Assembly: GCA_025201705.1 (NCBI GenBank)
Contig: MU616595.1
Location: forward strand, 25,656 to 89,655
DNA length: 64,000 nt
Direction of reading: 5' to 3'
From: Dissophora ornata
Lineage: Eukaryota > Mortierellomycota > Mortierellomycetes > Mortierellales > Mortierellaceae
A program made the translations under genes and the position numbers. Of this stretch, positions 21,211 to 33,599 are shown in pieces (the stretch's first letter is position 1; the number at the start of each line of letters is the position of its first letter). The notes under the pieces were generated by a model. That model did no database searches. It was not told where the DNA came from and saw only the letters and a program-made list of their open reading frames with translations.

Positions 21211-24200
21211 CTGGTGTCAATTATAAAAGTGAGATTGAAGAGTGGAGCGAGAGAAGAATGACGAGAGTGTGGAGTGTGCAATGCAAAAAAAGCGGGGAGA
21301 AGTGGGGTAGGCGAGGGAGAGAGAAAGAGAGAGAGCGGGTATGGAAGGGTATGGAATCTACAGATGAGGATGCATCGCTTTCCTCGACTCTCTGACAGTC
21401 AGGGATGAAGGGACATTGAAAGGAGGCGATGGGATGCCAAGAAAAACAGAACAAAGTGGATGTTGTATTGTTTTGCAACAGTCCAAAAGCATTCAATTGG
21501 CTGTCCCGTATTAGATCAGCTTTCACGAATCTATTTATTCGCATTCTTGCATCGCCTGGGTCACCCTCCTTGAACCCTGCCCACGTTCCTGATTGGAGAC
21601 ACTCCCTTTCCCCTTTATCAAAAATGCCTTTCTACGTGGTTTCTGTGTGCGACACAATATGGGCTTGAGACGAAACGACTGCAGGCTGCAACGGGGTCGC
21701 GCGTCTCTGAAGTGTTTGAGCGAACACGACTAAGTCAAGGTCGACCTGCGCATGGGATCAATACTTGCACCGCCGTAGGGTAAGGCTTATCTATTTCAAG
21801 CTTTGTGTAACATCGATTCACAATCCAGCTGTCATAGGTGATTCCTCAGTTTCTTGCCCATGGCGCCTTCTCTTGCATTCTCATATTATCTTTTGATTGC
21901 CCAAAATGTCATCCTCGCTCCACTTTTTGTCTTCTTCAGATTACATCCTTCTACGCTCACGCAACATGGCCGATGGACTTCGTGGAAGGGTTTCCGCTGA
22001 CAAGACAGAACAGTTTCAGGCTCATGGTGTCAAGTTGTGGGAGGGAATGGGAACAAAAATTCGGATTAAGGTTGTCTGGTGCATCCTACTGTGAAGTTGC
22101 TATTTTAAGGTTCATAGAATGACTCTCCCGATCCATCTTCGCGCTTGCTCCACCTTCGCACTCTCTCATCTTCCCATAACCATTTGGTTGCGTGGCGTGC
22201 TCAATATCTAGACGAATCTCCCAGTCTTCAAAGGTAATTCCCCCAGTTCTATTTCGCCCTGTGCCCCTGTGCAGAGACACGACATTGTCACGAGCTGCCC
22301 ATCTTCTTTTGTTACATCAGATACACTTCTGGGTTCTGCCGTGTGGGGAAATGACTACCACAGTCGTCAATGCTGAGTCGCAGTGTTCCATCATCAGCGT
22401 TCATGACAGCTACTTGAGGCAAGTTTCTTGGTCCTGCCCTTGACCCCGCCTGAAAAGGACAACCGAGGAATGACTTTTATTCTTCAACTTTGTTTGCTCT
22501 TGACACGGAGCCGGGGTGATCAACTGCTAGGGAGACCCTGAACCCAGACCCACCACACAATGGCAATTTGAGGAAACCCCCCCTCCCACTGTCTATCTTG
22601 TCAGGTCAATCGACGGTCGGTACCCCACATAAGAATGGAGCGGGATCGTTGAGGTGCACAAAAATCCAACTGCGGGGCAGCGTAGGAGGTAATGGGGACT
22701 ACCACTAATGGAAAGCAACGTTTTCCTTTAAGGTCAAAGACCGCCATTTAGTTGGCACCAATGTTGGTTTTATCATGGCTGACAAAACGGCGTTCCATGA
22801 ATGAGAATGCTGGACAATCACTACTGATTGTAACAGTAAGCTTAGTGGGCCATGTGGACAAAGGAATGCTTTATACATGCGCGGGCATTCCCTTGGCCAT
22901 AGCTGCCACCGTAGGGTGCGCCATGTTGGCCATTCATGGCGCGGTAATAGCTTCATTGATGGCGCGCATTTGTAATGCTCCTGCCTCCGGGACGGACACC
23001 GCTGCCACTTGTCATACTTCGTCTGACCATGGAAATGCCAAAGCTACACAAGCCCCAAACAAAGGACAAAGGACGCAAAAAAAAAAAAGTGCAGTGAATG
23101 CTTAAACTACCTCTAATGCAATATCCAGGGATTACTGGTGCACTGAGCTTGAATGTCCACGCGTCGACGCGTTTCAGAACCTTATAAAGCTTAATTTAAA
23201 GCACAATTTTCTTTCACTGCACATGCAAAGGTTTAAGCGGTTTAAGCATTACACCTCCAGACAGCTGGCGCCATGCCTTCAGCTATCACTACGCCTCCAG
23301 CTAGCACTGTGCCTTTAACAGACCAAACAATAGGCTTGCAAGCCAACATTAGAGGAGCCACCGCAGCACATAGACAACCTGTATAAGCAACACTGTCACT
23401 CCTCTTAAAAGCTGCCACGAACTGGGCTCTATGTCAGGTTATGCCATGATTCATCGACACTCATCAATCAATATTCGCCAGTCAATATATTCACCGGTCA
23501 ACATTCACCGGCCAACATTCACCGGTCAACGTTCACCGGTCAACATTAACCGGTCAGCATTCACCGGTCAACATTCACCGGTCAACATTAACCGGTCAGC
23601 ATTCACCAGTCAACATTCACCGGTCAATAATCACCGGTCAATAATCACCGGTCAACAATCACCGGTCAACAATCACCGGTCAACAATCACTGGTCAACAA
23701 TCACTGGTCAACATTCACCGGTCAACATTCCAGACTGCGTTTGATTTTAAAGGTCGGTAATTAACTTCACCAACAATACATGTTTTCACTGCGGTGAAAG
23801 TTCACCGGTTAAAATCACTAGTCACTCATGAATTAAGGTCAGGGTCGGAATGGAGTCGCGAGATAAGGATGTTGCCACGTTTGCTCCATTAGGGTGGCAT
23901 AAAGGTGCGGCTCGATTAACATGAGACACTGCGTCGCGTCCCAATGCATCTCGTCTAGGCAGCTGTAGTCGGCGTCCAATAGTCCCCTGGACAGCATGCA
24001 TGGCTTTGCCTACGGTTTCTAGAATACTGTTATCGACCAGTAACTTCCCTCAAAGCATGTTAGCACCACAATGGAGTCGTTGCCCATCGACTCTCTCAGG
24101 ATTGGCCTCTTGAGTACCGCCATCTAGGCACGCAAGTCTTGAGGTTATAGCCTTGCACCACAACCCCCAAGCTTGTCGCCAGACCGAATCGGTGTCTTAG

Positions 24201-26919
24201 AAATCATAGAACGTCATCATAGAACCTCAGTCTGCAATAAATCCATACGTTGTCTTCTCGTCCTATACCTCACCCTCCCTCTAACTTCCTAGCCCTGGTT
24301 CATCTTGCTTCATGTCAATAGCTCTTCAGTCAATAAACTCATATCCTCATATCCGTAGACTTGATCTTGTTGCAATACACCATACACCGCCACCCCCCAC
24401 CCCCAACTACACATATCCATTTTAATGGACTACAATCTCTTCAACTAGAATGATGCATAAGCCAATGGTGCTACGCAAATCATTTCTTGAAACAGCTATA
24501 CTTTTATTCCATTCTTTCGGCAGTGAGAAAATGCAGTTGAGGATTGGAGAGAGGGAGTATTTCTAGTCAATTTTATCGGAGCTGACATTGCGCTTTCAGT
24601 CGTCGCCAACGCTACCTCGGTCTCCAACTTCGCGAACGTCGCCGCTGGATACTTTCAATTTCGAGACGAGATCGTCAGGGACATTCACAAGGAGTACCGG
24701 CGGAAAAACAAAGGGGCTGTGTAGTAGCCTACTTCCATCTTCCTGGACGTATTTCTGGACGTCGCTCATACTGTCCGGTGGTAAAAGCGGACAATGTACC
24801 TTCTCATACTAATGGGAGGAACATGGTGTTAATGGTTAGCGCATGAAAAATGGCCCGGAATGCGTTTTGTTAGTCGTATAAACATGCTAAGCTCCGAGGG
24901 TCGACAGATAATTCACAGGTGACGAACCGAGCTTCCTTACTTGATTTGCCGGTTGATGAGTTGGTTCGAGTGATGATTCTTGCGACTATTCTTAAAGTGT
25001 TTGCTAAGATTCTAGAGTCTTGAAGCCTTGGGTGAGTTTTCGATGTCGCTGAACTTGAAGCGGATTGTGAAATAGATTCTACTTTAAAATAAAGCTGCTT
25101 ACCTCGAGTGTGAAGCGCAGAAGGTTATAGACGGAGTGCAGAAAGTTGAAAAAAAAGCTGACCACTTCTTGTCGTCAAGCCATATTTATTTAATGTTATC
25201 TCGCCATGCTTCGGAAGTCTCTAAAATGCGATGGTATGGATTGGAATTTCAGGGCGAATCTTTCAGTGGCAAGCGCATAGTCATAAATCTCCTACAGGTG
25301 GGCAACTCCGGGAGGTCGGGTTAATACACTCGAGGAGTGACCCTGCATATCATTGATAGATCTCATCTTCCGAGTTGCCAGATATGCCTAAATCTGAATC
25401 CCGAGTTCAGTCTCCACGATATACGTAGTCAAGCACATATAAGAGGCATCTTGTTATCCAAATGTATGAGCGCGTTTTATTGCGGCGAGGCTTGGTTGAA
25501 GTGAACGATTTCCTGTCTGACCTGTCGGGACTAGGGCGCTGGCATTTCTTATTCTACAGGTTGCTCTTGAAGAACATGCAAGAACGCGTGGACCAAGTCA
25601 AAATTTCGTCTTCATATTGAAGAAATCTCCATCATCCCCGGCAGTAACCTGATTTTCTCGAGTTTATCAACGTATCGTACGCGAGGATTACGACTTCACG
25701 ACTGGGGGCTATGGCTTGTCAAGATCCTGAATCTCATCAATATTAATTGTTAAGCCCGCGCCATGTTTTCTGAGGATTTGGGAGCTGTCCATGGCTGCGA
25801 ACGAATGGCACAGAAACTGTGCCAAGCATGCAGGCGGCTTCCCACCTCCCATGTCGCTGTATAGCACAATGCAGTGTACTTGGCCCAGATGATGCGACAG
25901 TAGTCATTTATTTTTTTACGCCAGGCTGCTTCCCTGGTTGCACCGCAATATGCCAGGCGTATACGCGCTTGTGTCCTCTCAGACGAGGACAGGCAATCAT
26001 GCAATCATACGGTATATGGTATTAAAACCAAAACAAGTGTAAAAGCAGGAATCAAGCAAGGAAGAAATATATGTACAAGCTACCTCCGATCCCTAATCAC
26101 GTTTTTTTCCCTGTATGGCTTGCTCTCCAAGGACTTACTGTTATTGCTGATGTTGTTGTTGCCACTGAGTGCAGGCCAGACAGATCTCCTTAAGCTTGAA
26201 CAGGAGGCACTTCAAGCAAGACCACCCTGGCTTGGCCTCCTATCTATATCTAACCCTGCCTGTCATCGCCATGGCAGTTCTTTCATCAAGACAACCTATT
26301 CTGCGAGTGGGAAACCTTCAGCCTGACTCTGCCGAGTTTGTCGGTCTTAGAACCCTGTGGCCACTTTCTTAGCCACCCATCGCACCTCGCATACGACATG
26401 TCTCTGCAGTTCTCGTGCATTGTCCCAGACGACAGTTTTGTTGATATTCTCGAGCTTCTCGGGGCGGTTCCCGCACCTGCTATGCATCACGCTTGAACAA
26501 TTGCAGCATCGTGCGTGCGCTCTGCCTGTCGTTGAGCCGGCAGAGTAGAAGTGCGGCGATCGCCGCGAGCCTCAGCTCCAACGACAGTGCTGTTGCCGTT
26601 ACCATTTCCGCCCTGACTGACATGACCCTCCAGGGCGATGAGTGTGATTGCTCTCGGAGCTTATTGCAAAGCATGCTGGGGTGATCTTGAATGAAGGGAA
26701 GCTATTAGTCTATGGTGTTCAATATTTGATATCAGCATGCGGAAGTGGAGCGGTTAGCCAAAAAAAAAAAAAGCGTGTGACTGTGGGTCCGAGTGTAGCT
26801 GTCGCCTGCTCCACCGCGTACATGCAACACTTTGTCTCTCTGTTTCTCACCTCTCTGCTTCCTTTTCTTTATCCCTCTTCCCACCTTTCGACGGCCACTC
26901 TCAACACCACTTCTTCAAC
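21211..26919. other. Gene-poor region
   Basis: About 5.7 kb without a gene I can support. The first ~250 bp form the promoter/leader of the apyrase gene, with a GA-rich tract on the + strand at about 21310-21345. A CACCGGT minisatellite lies at 23478-23820 (listed separately). A short imperfect inverted repeat involving 'atgcttaaac' (about 23096) and 'gtttaagcatt' (about 23242) could be a remnant hairpin element. At about 24550-24725 a stretch reads protein-like on the + strand (LVNFIGADIALSVVANATSV...), but has no start or supporting exons. Frames at 22.7-23.1 and 26.1-26.7 kb lack convincing composition. A + strand pyrimidine-rich leader precedes the EF-hand gene. Confidence 0.45.
23478..23820. 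repeat. CACCGGTCAACATT minisatellite with element-like right flank
   Basis: From 23478 to about 23730 runs a tandem array of a 14-bp unit (TCACCGGTCAACAT and variants, about 18 copies). It is followed by 'ccagactgcgtt' and, at 23791-23820, 'gcggtgaaagttcaccggtta' plus 'aaatcacta', which also occurs at the right end of the transposon-like element at 61089-61371. This suggests the same repeat family with an expanded internal array. No matching left inverted repeat or target duplication was found here. Confidence 0.75.
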
Positions 26920-27691
26920 ATGTCCGATATCTTTCCTGAAGAAATCAAGCAGGCTTTTGCCCTCTTCGACCCTCAGAACACTGGCAAGATCGAGCCCCGT
27001 GTCTTCCACGACTTCTTGAACGCAAGTGATCCCCCACCATCGTCCTCCATCTCTCTCCCCCTCTCCCAGCCCTCCAAGTCAATGATGATCGCTTCCCCGC
27101 ACTCTCATACAGATTGACGATACTCGAGAATAACAGCAAGTCTAATTTGAACATGGTGTTTTCTATCAATCATTGACACTTCAGACACTGGGCGATGAAC
27201 AACTCAAAGCGACCATTCGTATCCCAAATCACGCTCTGGGTCTCCAGGAGTTCACGGACCTCATGAACCGCTACAACAAGGATGAGCATAAGGATCCAGA
27301 GGAGCCCTACCGCCGTGCGTTCGAGTCGATTAATAGGGATCGCTCGGGACATGTGTCAACTCAAGAGCTCAAGGCTGCTCTGGATTCGTTCGTGGGACCC
27401 AATGTCCTTTCTGAGGTAAACATCCATATGCTGGATAATTTTTGTTTCTGTTTTTGTTGTTCCTGCACAATTGCAGCTGGACAATTATGACCGAATATAT
27501 CATTTCACAGACGCCCTCTTCGAGAAATCTAAAAGCACTAAATTTTGCAACTCTTTTTATTTGTTTAGGTTGATGTGGATGAGATCATCACTGAGGGAGA
27601 CGTTTCTGGTGACGGTCGCATCACCATTGAAGAGTTCCTGAAGATCCTCCACAAGAGCGAGAAGAAGCACCGCGGCGAGTTCACTCTGTAA
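26920..27691 (+). CDS. Calmodulin-like EF-hand protein
   Basis: Three exons: 26920-27021, 27185-27415 and 27569-27691; 151 residues. The first intron starts GCAAGT, a GC-AG intron: only that donor keeps phase 0 with the next exon, since the nearby GT (27026) breaks the frame. Calcium-binding loops are D17-PQNTGKIEPRV (EF1), N84-RDRSGHVSTQE (EF3) and D122-VSGDGRITIEE (EF4, the most canonical). The EF2 region (RIPNHALGLQEFTDLMNRY) has lost its acidic loop. Length is close to calmodulin (148), but EF2 and the linker differ, so it is a calmodulin/centrin-type relative, probably a cytosolic Ca2+ sensor, rather than calmodulin itself. The target is unknown. Confidence 0.88.
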
Positions 27692-28185
27692 AAAACAAAA
27701 CTAAAACAACAGCGCTCCTCCCCCCGCCAAAACCCTGAAAACGAACACGAATAGAAAGCAACAAGAGAAACATTACAGCAACAAGGAGATATTTGTCTAT
27801 CCTTCTGCTCTTGCCTTTTAGTCATTTTTGGTCCAAGCTTGGCTCAAAGAAGTCGTGATTTTGGGTTTTTGCGTATTGTAATTACCCGCTCATATATTTC
27901 TTCACCCCTTCTCCTTCTCGAAATAAACACAAGGAAAAATTCAAGTCGAAGACGCAACGGGCCGAGATGGTGGCTAGACTACACACGATGCATCCATGTC
28001 CTGATATAAATTTTCTCTTTGTTTACGCCTTTGTGATGAAGGGCTTTGCGTTGTATTTTTTCCGTCAACAAACGCAGAGTAGTGGGCAAGATCATTCTTC
28101 CGTGAAATCAGCTTTATCCACCATATGCCAAATAGAGCATCAGTGCCACATTTTATTACATGTCGTTTATTCCAACACTATTGTA
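27692..28185. other. Convergent 3' spacer
   Basis: About 490 bp between the stops of the EF-hand gene and SLA2. It holds the 3' end of the EF-hand gene with an AATAAA at about 27920. No gene is seen. Confidence 0.5.
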
Positions 28186-31100
28186 CTAGTCGTCGCCTTG
28201 ATGGTACGAGACCTTGCGCATCTCTCCCAGAACCCTTCTCGCCAGCGTCAACTCCTTCTCTAGCTTCAAGATCTCGACCTGCTGTGTCATCTCTTTGATC
28301 TTGAACTCGTGTGCATTCATGTTCTGGTAATCCACCGCGTTCTCATGCTCCTTCATCTCTCTATCCATAATCGTCTTCACCGCCCTCACAAGTGCCCGGG
28401 AGGCTTCTGTCACCGCCTTGGACGCCCGCTCTAGATTATCTTGGGCCTTTGACATAAAGGTGGCCCTGACACGCGATGCTGAGACGAGCTGAGCTGTCGC
28501 TGCGGCGACTTCGTTCGATGCCACCAAGAGCTGTTCCATCGAATGTGTCTTTGAGATCACACCGTCTGCAGTCTCGACCAACATCGTTGTCGCCATCGCA
28601 ACAGCCTTTGCTGCGGAAATCAGTCCCTCGGTCCAGCGGTGGTTCTTCTTGTAGAACGCCGCGTTTGTGGAGGTGCCACGGTCTTGAGCCACGGTCTCTT
28701 GCTGTGAAATTGTGGCACACTTGATCAAGTGTCCAATCGCCTGCATCATCGCCATGGCACTCTCCAGGATTGACGCGTTCACCTGGAGTTCGATTGCAGA
28801 CAGGTTATCGTTCTTGGGCTTCGAAATCAAGGCCTGGAGACGGGCTGTGGCCTCTTCAATCGTGCGAGCGGCATTACCCATCTCCATCTCGACTACATCG
28901 CCCAGATCCATCTTGGAAGGATCTAGCTGATTGCCCTTCGGGATCAGGTGCTCCGCAGCCTTGGCCAAACGTTCCATCGCAGCCTGGACATTCTCGTTTG
29001 ACCGCTCGATCGTCTTGATGCTACCATCGGTTGAGAGACCGCCCAGGCGAGCGGAAGTGACGTTGGTGAAGAATTCTTGCGTCGCCACAGCAGAAGCCTT
29101 GGCATGTTTGACAAGATCCTCAACATCCTCGTCCCTCTTGGCGAGGCGGGTGATCCCCTTGGCGTTTCCGAGCACATCTGCAATGGTTTGTGAAAGGGTC
29201 AGGGCTGCGCGAATGGCCTCGACCTGGTTACCTTCAGCAGAGGGATTGAGATAATGCAGCAGTGCCAATTCAAACTCCGTGGAGGCTGTGTGAGCCTTCT
29301 CGATCATCGAGAGCGTGAACTCAGGTGTAGCGTTTTGATTACCGAGCTGGGTTGGCGACTCGAGGTGGTAGATGCTTTCGTCGACCTTGCTGATGCAGGT
29401 TTCCAAAATTGAATCTGTAGTAGCAACATGAGATTAGTTAAATATAATTCTCCCTAGGAGGACGTGCGGAAAGCAATGGCTGTCTAAAACGTGAAATAGC
29501 GGGCTTACCAAAGATTTGCTGCATCTTGCGCTTGTGCGAGCTCATCATGTTATCCACGCGCTCCTGCAACACGGACGACTTTTCAGTCTGGCCTTCCTTC
29601 AGATTAGCGAGCTCGAGCAACGTCTCGTCCAGACCGCTCTCCAAGACCGCCTTTTCTTCTTCGTTCTCGATCTGCATGCGCTCAATCTCGGCCTTTTGGT
29701 CATCGACCTGTCGCTGCAGCGAGTCAATCTCGCGTTGGCGTCGCTATTTGAACGCACACGATAGGATGCAGAGGATCAGTACCCTGAGAACAGGAAAGAA
29801 GAACAGTTAGAAGCAGCTCAAGCCTTACGTTAGCCAGATCCTCGAGGTCTTGCTTCTCCCTGTTAAACTTTGCGACCATGGCTCCGACCTCTGAACTCTT
29901 GGACCGTCCCAGATCCTCAACTCGTCCATTCGCCATTTCAAGATCTCTCTTCAATCTCGCAACTTCGTCATTTTGTGTGTTTTGCCATCTCAACAGCTCG
30001 TTCCTGGCACGGTCACGTTCACGGACCATATCAGCCATCTGTAGCGTCTTGTCCTTGATCTCCTTCTGCATCTTCTCCATCTTGTCGACTGCCTCCTGAG
30101 CAGAGTTCGCCTTGAGCTGGACAGTCTTGAACTTGCCGAGGAGGTCGAGATGCTCCTGACGGAGTTGGGAGTAAAGCTTTGCGAGAGCTTCGTACTTGGA
30201 CTTCCAGATATTGATTTGATCTATTATTGAGATGATCATAAGTGCCGATTTAGTAAAGGCTATGGCTAGGAATTCCTTCCAAGATTTTTGTGTGGCGAGA
30301 AACAGTACCTTGGATGCTGCGGATCATCTCATCCTTGGAGGCAAGTTGCTGTTGCGCATTCATGTTGATCAACTGCATTTCCTGCTCGAGACCTTTGACT
30401 CTCTATTGTTTTGTTTGTTGGCATAACGAGAAAAAACACGCAGCAATTCGTCAGAATCCGCCAGGAGTCCATAACATAACAAGATGAGAAAAAACGGACG
30501 ACTTACTCTATCATACTGATCAATGAGCATCTGGTCTCGTTCATATTGTCCTCGCAGCGCCAACACATTCTGCTCCAATTCCACCAACCGCCCCTCGGCC
30601 TGTCTTTGCGTCTGCTCCCTCGCCAGCTGTTCCCGTTGAAGCCTCTCCCTCTCCATCTGTAATTTCTTTTGTTCATCAAAATCCTGTTGCAGTCTCAGAG
30701 CCTCCATCTGCTGTTGCTGCTGTTCCAACTCCCGCTGCTGCTGCAATCGCTGTTGTTCCAATTCATACTCCCTCTGTTTCCTTGCAATCTCCCGTTGCTG
30801 CTCTGCCCAGTCCACGCCAGGAGATTGTGGTGGCGATACACGAGCGGGCGGATTGGGCGTAACAGCTTGGCGTGTCGGCAGCAATGGTGGAGAATCACCA
30901 CCGATCAGGGTTGGAGGATCTTGTGGAAGCTTGGGGACACTGATGAGACTAGTCAAGTATTTGAGATTGGAGCATTCGTAGTAGAACTTGAGGAGGGCAT
31001 AGTGCTGGGCATTGTAGCGTTGTCGTAACAGGATCAAGCCTTCAGGGTCATTGGTGCCTATAGCAGTAGCAGTAGTGAAGTCGACGGTTGGATTTCCTGG

Positions 31101-32480
31101 TTTCTCTTGTTTGCTCTCAAACAAAAAACATTGAAAACAACAGCAAGACTTTACGTTTGTGCATTGCGCGCAGCATGCTGGTGGCGAATTGGTAGATAGC
31201 ATAGGACTCTTGAACGAGAGGCACGAGCGCAGCAATACGGCATTCATTGTTGGACGAAGGTTGGAAATTGGCAAAGATCAGCTTCTGGAACTGATCTATC
31301 TGATCCTGAAGATTCATCAGATCGTTAATCGTCTCATATCTACGCATGTCAAAAAAGAGCAAAACCGAGAGCGGCCTATGGTCAGCATCCTGCTTCCTTG
31401 ACAATCTGTCCAAGTTAACGCTATTCTGAAAACCAGAAAATAACTGCCTTACCCTTCATTTGGGTCATCGATTCCTTTCAGCGAGATGTATTCGTTGTAA
31501 TCAAATGTTCCGTTGAATTCAGTGTGGTTGTTGTGGTATCGGAGCTTCGAGTGCAAAAAATCGACGTAGGAGCGAATCAATGTCGCATAGCCTGTAATAA
31601 CGCAAACCCAAGTACAACATGAACATCCGTCGTTAATAAGAGATAGATAGGAAGTGCATCTATCCTGATTGCAATCACATGTGGTATGCCAAGAACACCC
31701 AACTTGCCTCGGCTGCCAAACTGCTGGGTGGAACGAGCGCATTGGTCTAGCCAGTCGGTCTCCTGTTGCACATCCTTAAGCACCTATTTTTGCGTCAGCA
31801 TGATACAAATACACGTCAATGTAACAAGTGTGGATGGTTAGTAAAAATTTCACTACATCCACCAAGTAAAAATGAAGAACGCTTGCAACTGACAGATACA
31901 AGTAAGCAAGTTGTAGCCATACAGTAGGATGTCCCTCACGAATAATCTTGTGGACAGAGATCAGAGCCTTGAAGGTCTGGATCTCGTCGCCCAGCATGGG
32001 TTGTGTCCGGAATCCCTGCCAGACCGATGCAGACGAGCGATAATCCCAAGTGTAGACAATACAGGCTAAGAAGCAAGAGCGAAATTGAGGCCACGCAAAA
32101 CAATGGATTAGCACATCGTTGGATCTTCAACAACTACTTCTCCCTTATACCAGCCGCTCCTCCCTCCCTTTTCCATCTCATGTATTTCCTAATCCCGAAA
32201 GACATGGAAAAGATACTGGAGAATGAAGTCAACACGCCACAGCCCAACCCCCACCCAACTCAGCCTTCCTAGGAAAGTCGACAGTCGATGACTTTTCATA
32301 GCATGTTACACCACAGCCTCTCTTCGCCCTCAGTCCAGGTCTTTCAACTGCTTTGTCCCTCGACATACCTCGAACATGCTTCTGCTTGGGTGCAGTTTCT
32401 TCTGGGCTGGTGGCCTTTTTGATGTGCAAATGGAGTTCAGCTTCTGCCTTCTCCCTGTTCAGCGGACGGTGCATCGCCAT
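28186..32480 (-). CDS. SLA2: Sla2/HIP1R-type endocytic adaptor
   Basis: Ten exons on the minus strand: 32480-32369, 32065-31923, 31783-31708, 31591-31453, 31339-31155, 31057-30507, 30402-30309, 30220-29829, 29743-29509 and 29414-28186. The total is 3156 nt, giving 1051 residues, and every junction keeps frame. The third intron starts GCAAGT (GC-AG). The N-terminal ANTH domain shows HIKKATSPEETAPKQKHVRACIVYTWDYRS, FGSRGYATLIRSYVDF and ALVPLVQESYAIYQF. A Pro-rich linker (PPARVSPPQSPG) and a long Gln/Glu-rich coiled coil follow. A C-terminal talin-like I/LWEQ actin-binding module ends the protein (RWTEGLISAAKAVAMATTMLVE, QLVSASRVRA). Sla2 binds PI(4,5)P2 and clathrin-coat partners and links the coat to actin in endocytosis. 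Domain order and length match the family well. Confidence 0.95.
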
Positions 32481-33243
32481 GATGGAATAACAGTTCTAGT
32501 TGGGGTCGGTGTTGAAGAGCCCTCTTCCTTTTTATGCTCCTGGACTGATTTAATTCACTTTCCGAACGAGTTTGAGGCACAGCGTCTACAGTTGGGGCCA
32601 AAAAGGGGGGAATGCAGAAAACGTGTAAGTTCTCCATTCATTCCGTGTTCAAAGACAGCAAAGTGTAAAACTGCACACCTCCATGAACGTGTTCCATACC
32701 GCGTGGGAATCCAACTGAGGTTTGATATAAAAAACAGGATGTGTTAGTCGAGAACTACGCGGAGAGAGTGCGAGGCGGGATAAAACGGGTTATAGAAGAA
32801 CAGAGAAAAAGAGGAATGGAGAAGAAAAGAATGAGAGAATGGGAATGCGGGGTAAGACAGTGAAGCAGTAGACAACAAAAAAAAAGTCAGGATGATAAGC
32901 GCAACACGCTTCTGTGTGAGACAACACACGCAGGAACATAAAATGTTCGACTGTTGTGCATTCATTTACTATCGATTCCTTTGTCTCTTTTGTTTACGAA
33001 CGGGCATCATGACGTCTATCGCCCGTCATAGCTCGCTTATCCTCAACATGGGTATCCGAAGACGGAGAATAGCCCTTCGTAACAGGATGTATATGATTAT
33101 TAAGTCGCGCAATTGCATACGGCGCTCAACTGATCAGTCCGCAAAACGGCTGTTGATGAGAGGGAGGACCCTTGGGCAAGCCGCACGGATCGCGCCGTGG
33201 GCTTTTTTTAGTCAAATGCGACCTTGAAAATTAAGCAGTACCA
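32481..33243. other. Spacer between SLA2 and U2 copy 2
   Basis: Divergent upstream region of SLA2 (minus strand) and the second U2 gene (plus strand). No gene is seen. Homology to the first U2 locus begins sharply at about 33244. Confidence 0.5.
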
Positions 33244-33374
33244 AATTGCTCACCATGAGACTATTCTGACTTTCCTGACATGGTTTCCGCTGTAGGTTTG
33301 GTCCGCAGAAAGCAGTCCGATGATATTCCAGGGGTATAAAGGAGGGCGCTAAACGGGGAAATATTTGGTTCCTT
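33244..33374 (+). promoter_or_regulatory. U2 snRNA promoter, copy 2
   Basis: TATAAA at 33335-33340 lies 40 bp before the inferred start, as in copy 1. The stretch from ATTGCTCACCATGAGACTAT through GGTCCGCAG...AGCAGTCC to the TATA box is closely conserved with 7520-7650. The 34 bp after the TATA box differ at one position only. Confidence 0.8.
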
Positions 33375-33562
33375 ACCCGCTCTAGCTTTTTGGCTAAGAT
33401 CAAGTGTAGTATCTGTTCTTATTATTCTAATCGAATAATATGGTGGCTACGGCCACCAATCGATTAATTTCATTTTTGAGCTACGCCTGGTCCAGCTCTG
33501 GCTTGCTATCTGGCCGGGCACTGGTGTCCTCGGTATCGCACTACCTCCGAGTCGTACGCCGA
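33375..33562 (+). ncRNA. U2: U2 snRNA, copy 2
   Basis: Identical over 188 nt to the minus-strand U2 at 7332-7519. Stem I, the GTAGTA branch-point recognition site (33406-33411), hairpins IIa and IIb, the Sm site ATTTTTGA (33472-33479) and the terminal stem-loop around 33523-33551 are all intact. About 20 bp beyond the 3' end are also identical in both copies and may hold a 3'-processing signal. Confidence 0.95.
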
Positions 33563-33599
33563 ACTCTTCTTTTTATTCTCAACGCAAAAAAAATAAGTA

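Noticed and set aside
22752..23105. 117-codon frame with Ala/Ile-rich stretches
   Set aside because: Starts at a non-ATG codon, no exon partners, and the opposite strand is equally open; probably chance or old repeat.
23395..23403. 'gtcactcct' as left target duplication partner of 'gtcactcat' at 23821
   Set aside because: Only 8 of 9 bases match and no inverted repeat follows it, so it does not support a defined left end for the 23-kb copy.
23478..23740. Regular repeats resembling a CRISPR array
   Set aside because: Units are 14 bp and directly tandem with no unique spacers, and the window is eukaryotic; it is a minisatellite.
23791..23824. Helitron-like 3' end (hairpin ggtgaa-ttcacc, then CTAG before T)
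   Set aside because: The related copy at 61 kb has inverted terminal repeats and a 9-bp target duplication and does not end in CTRR, so a TIR element explains it better.
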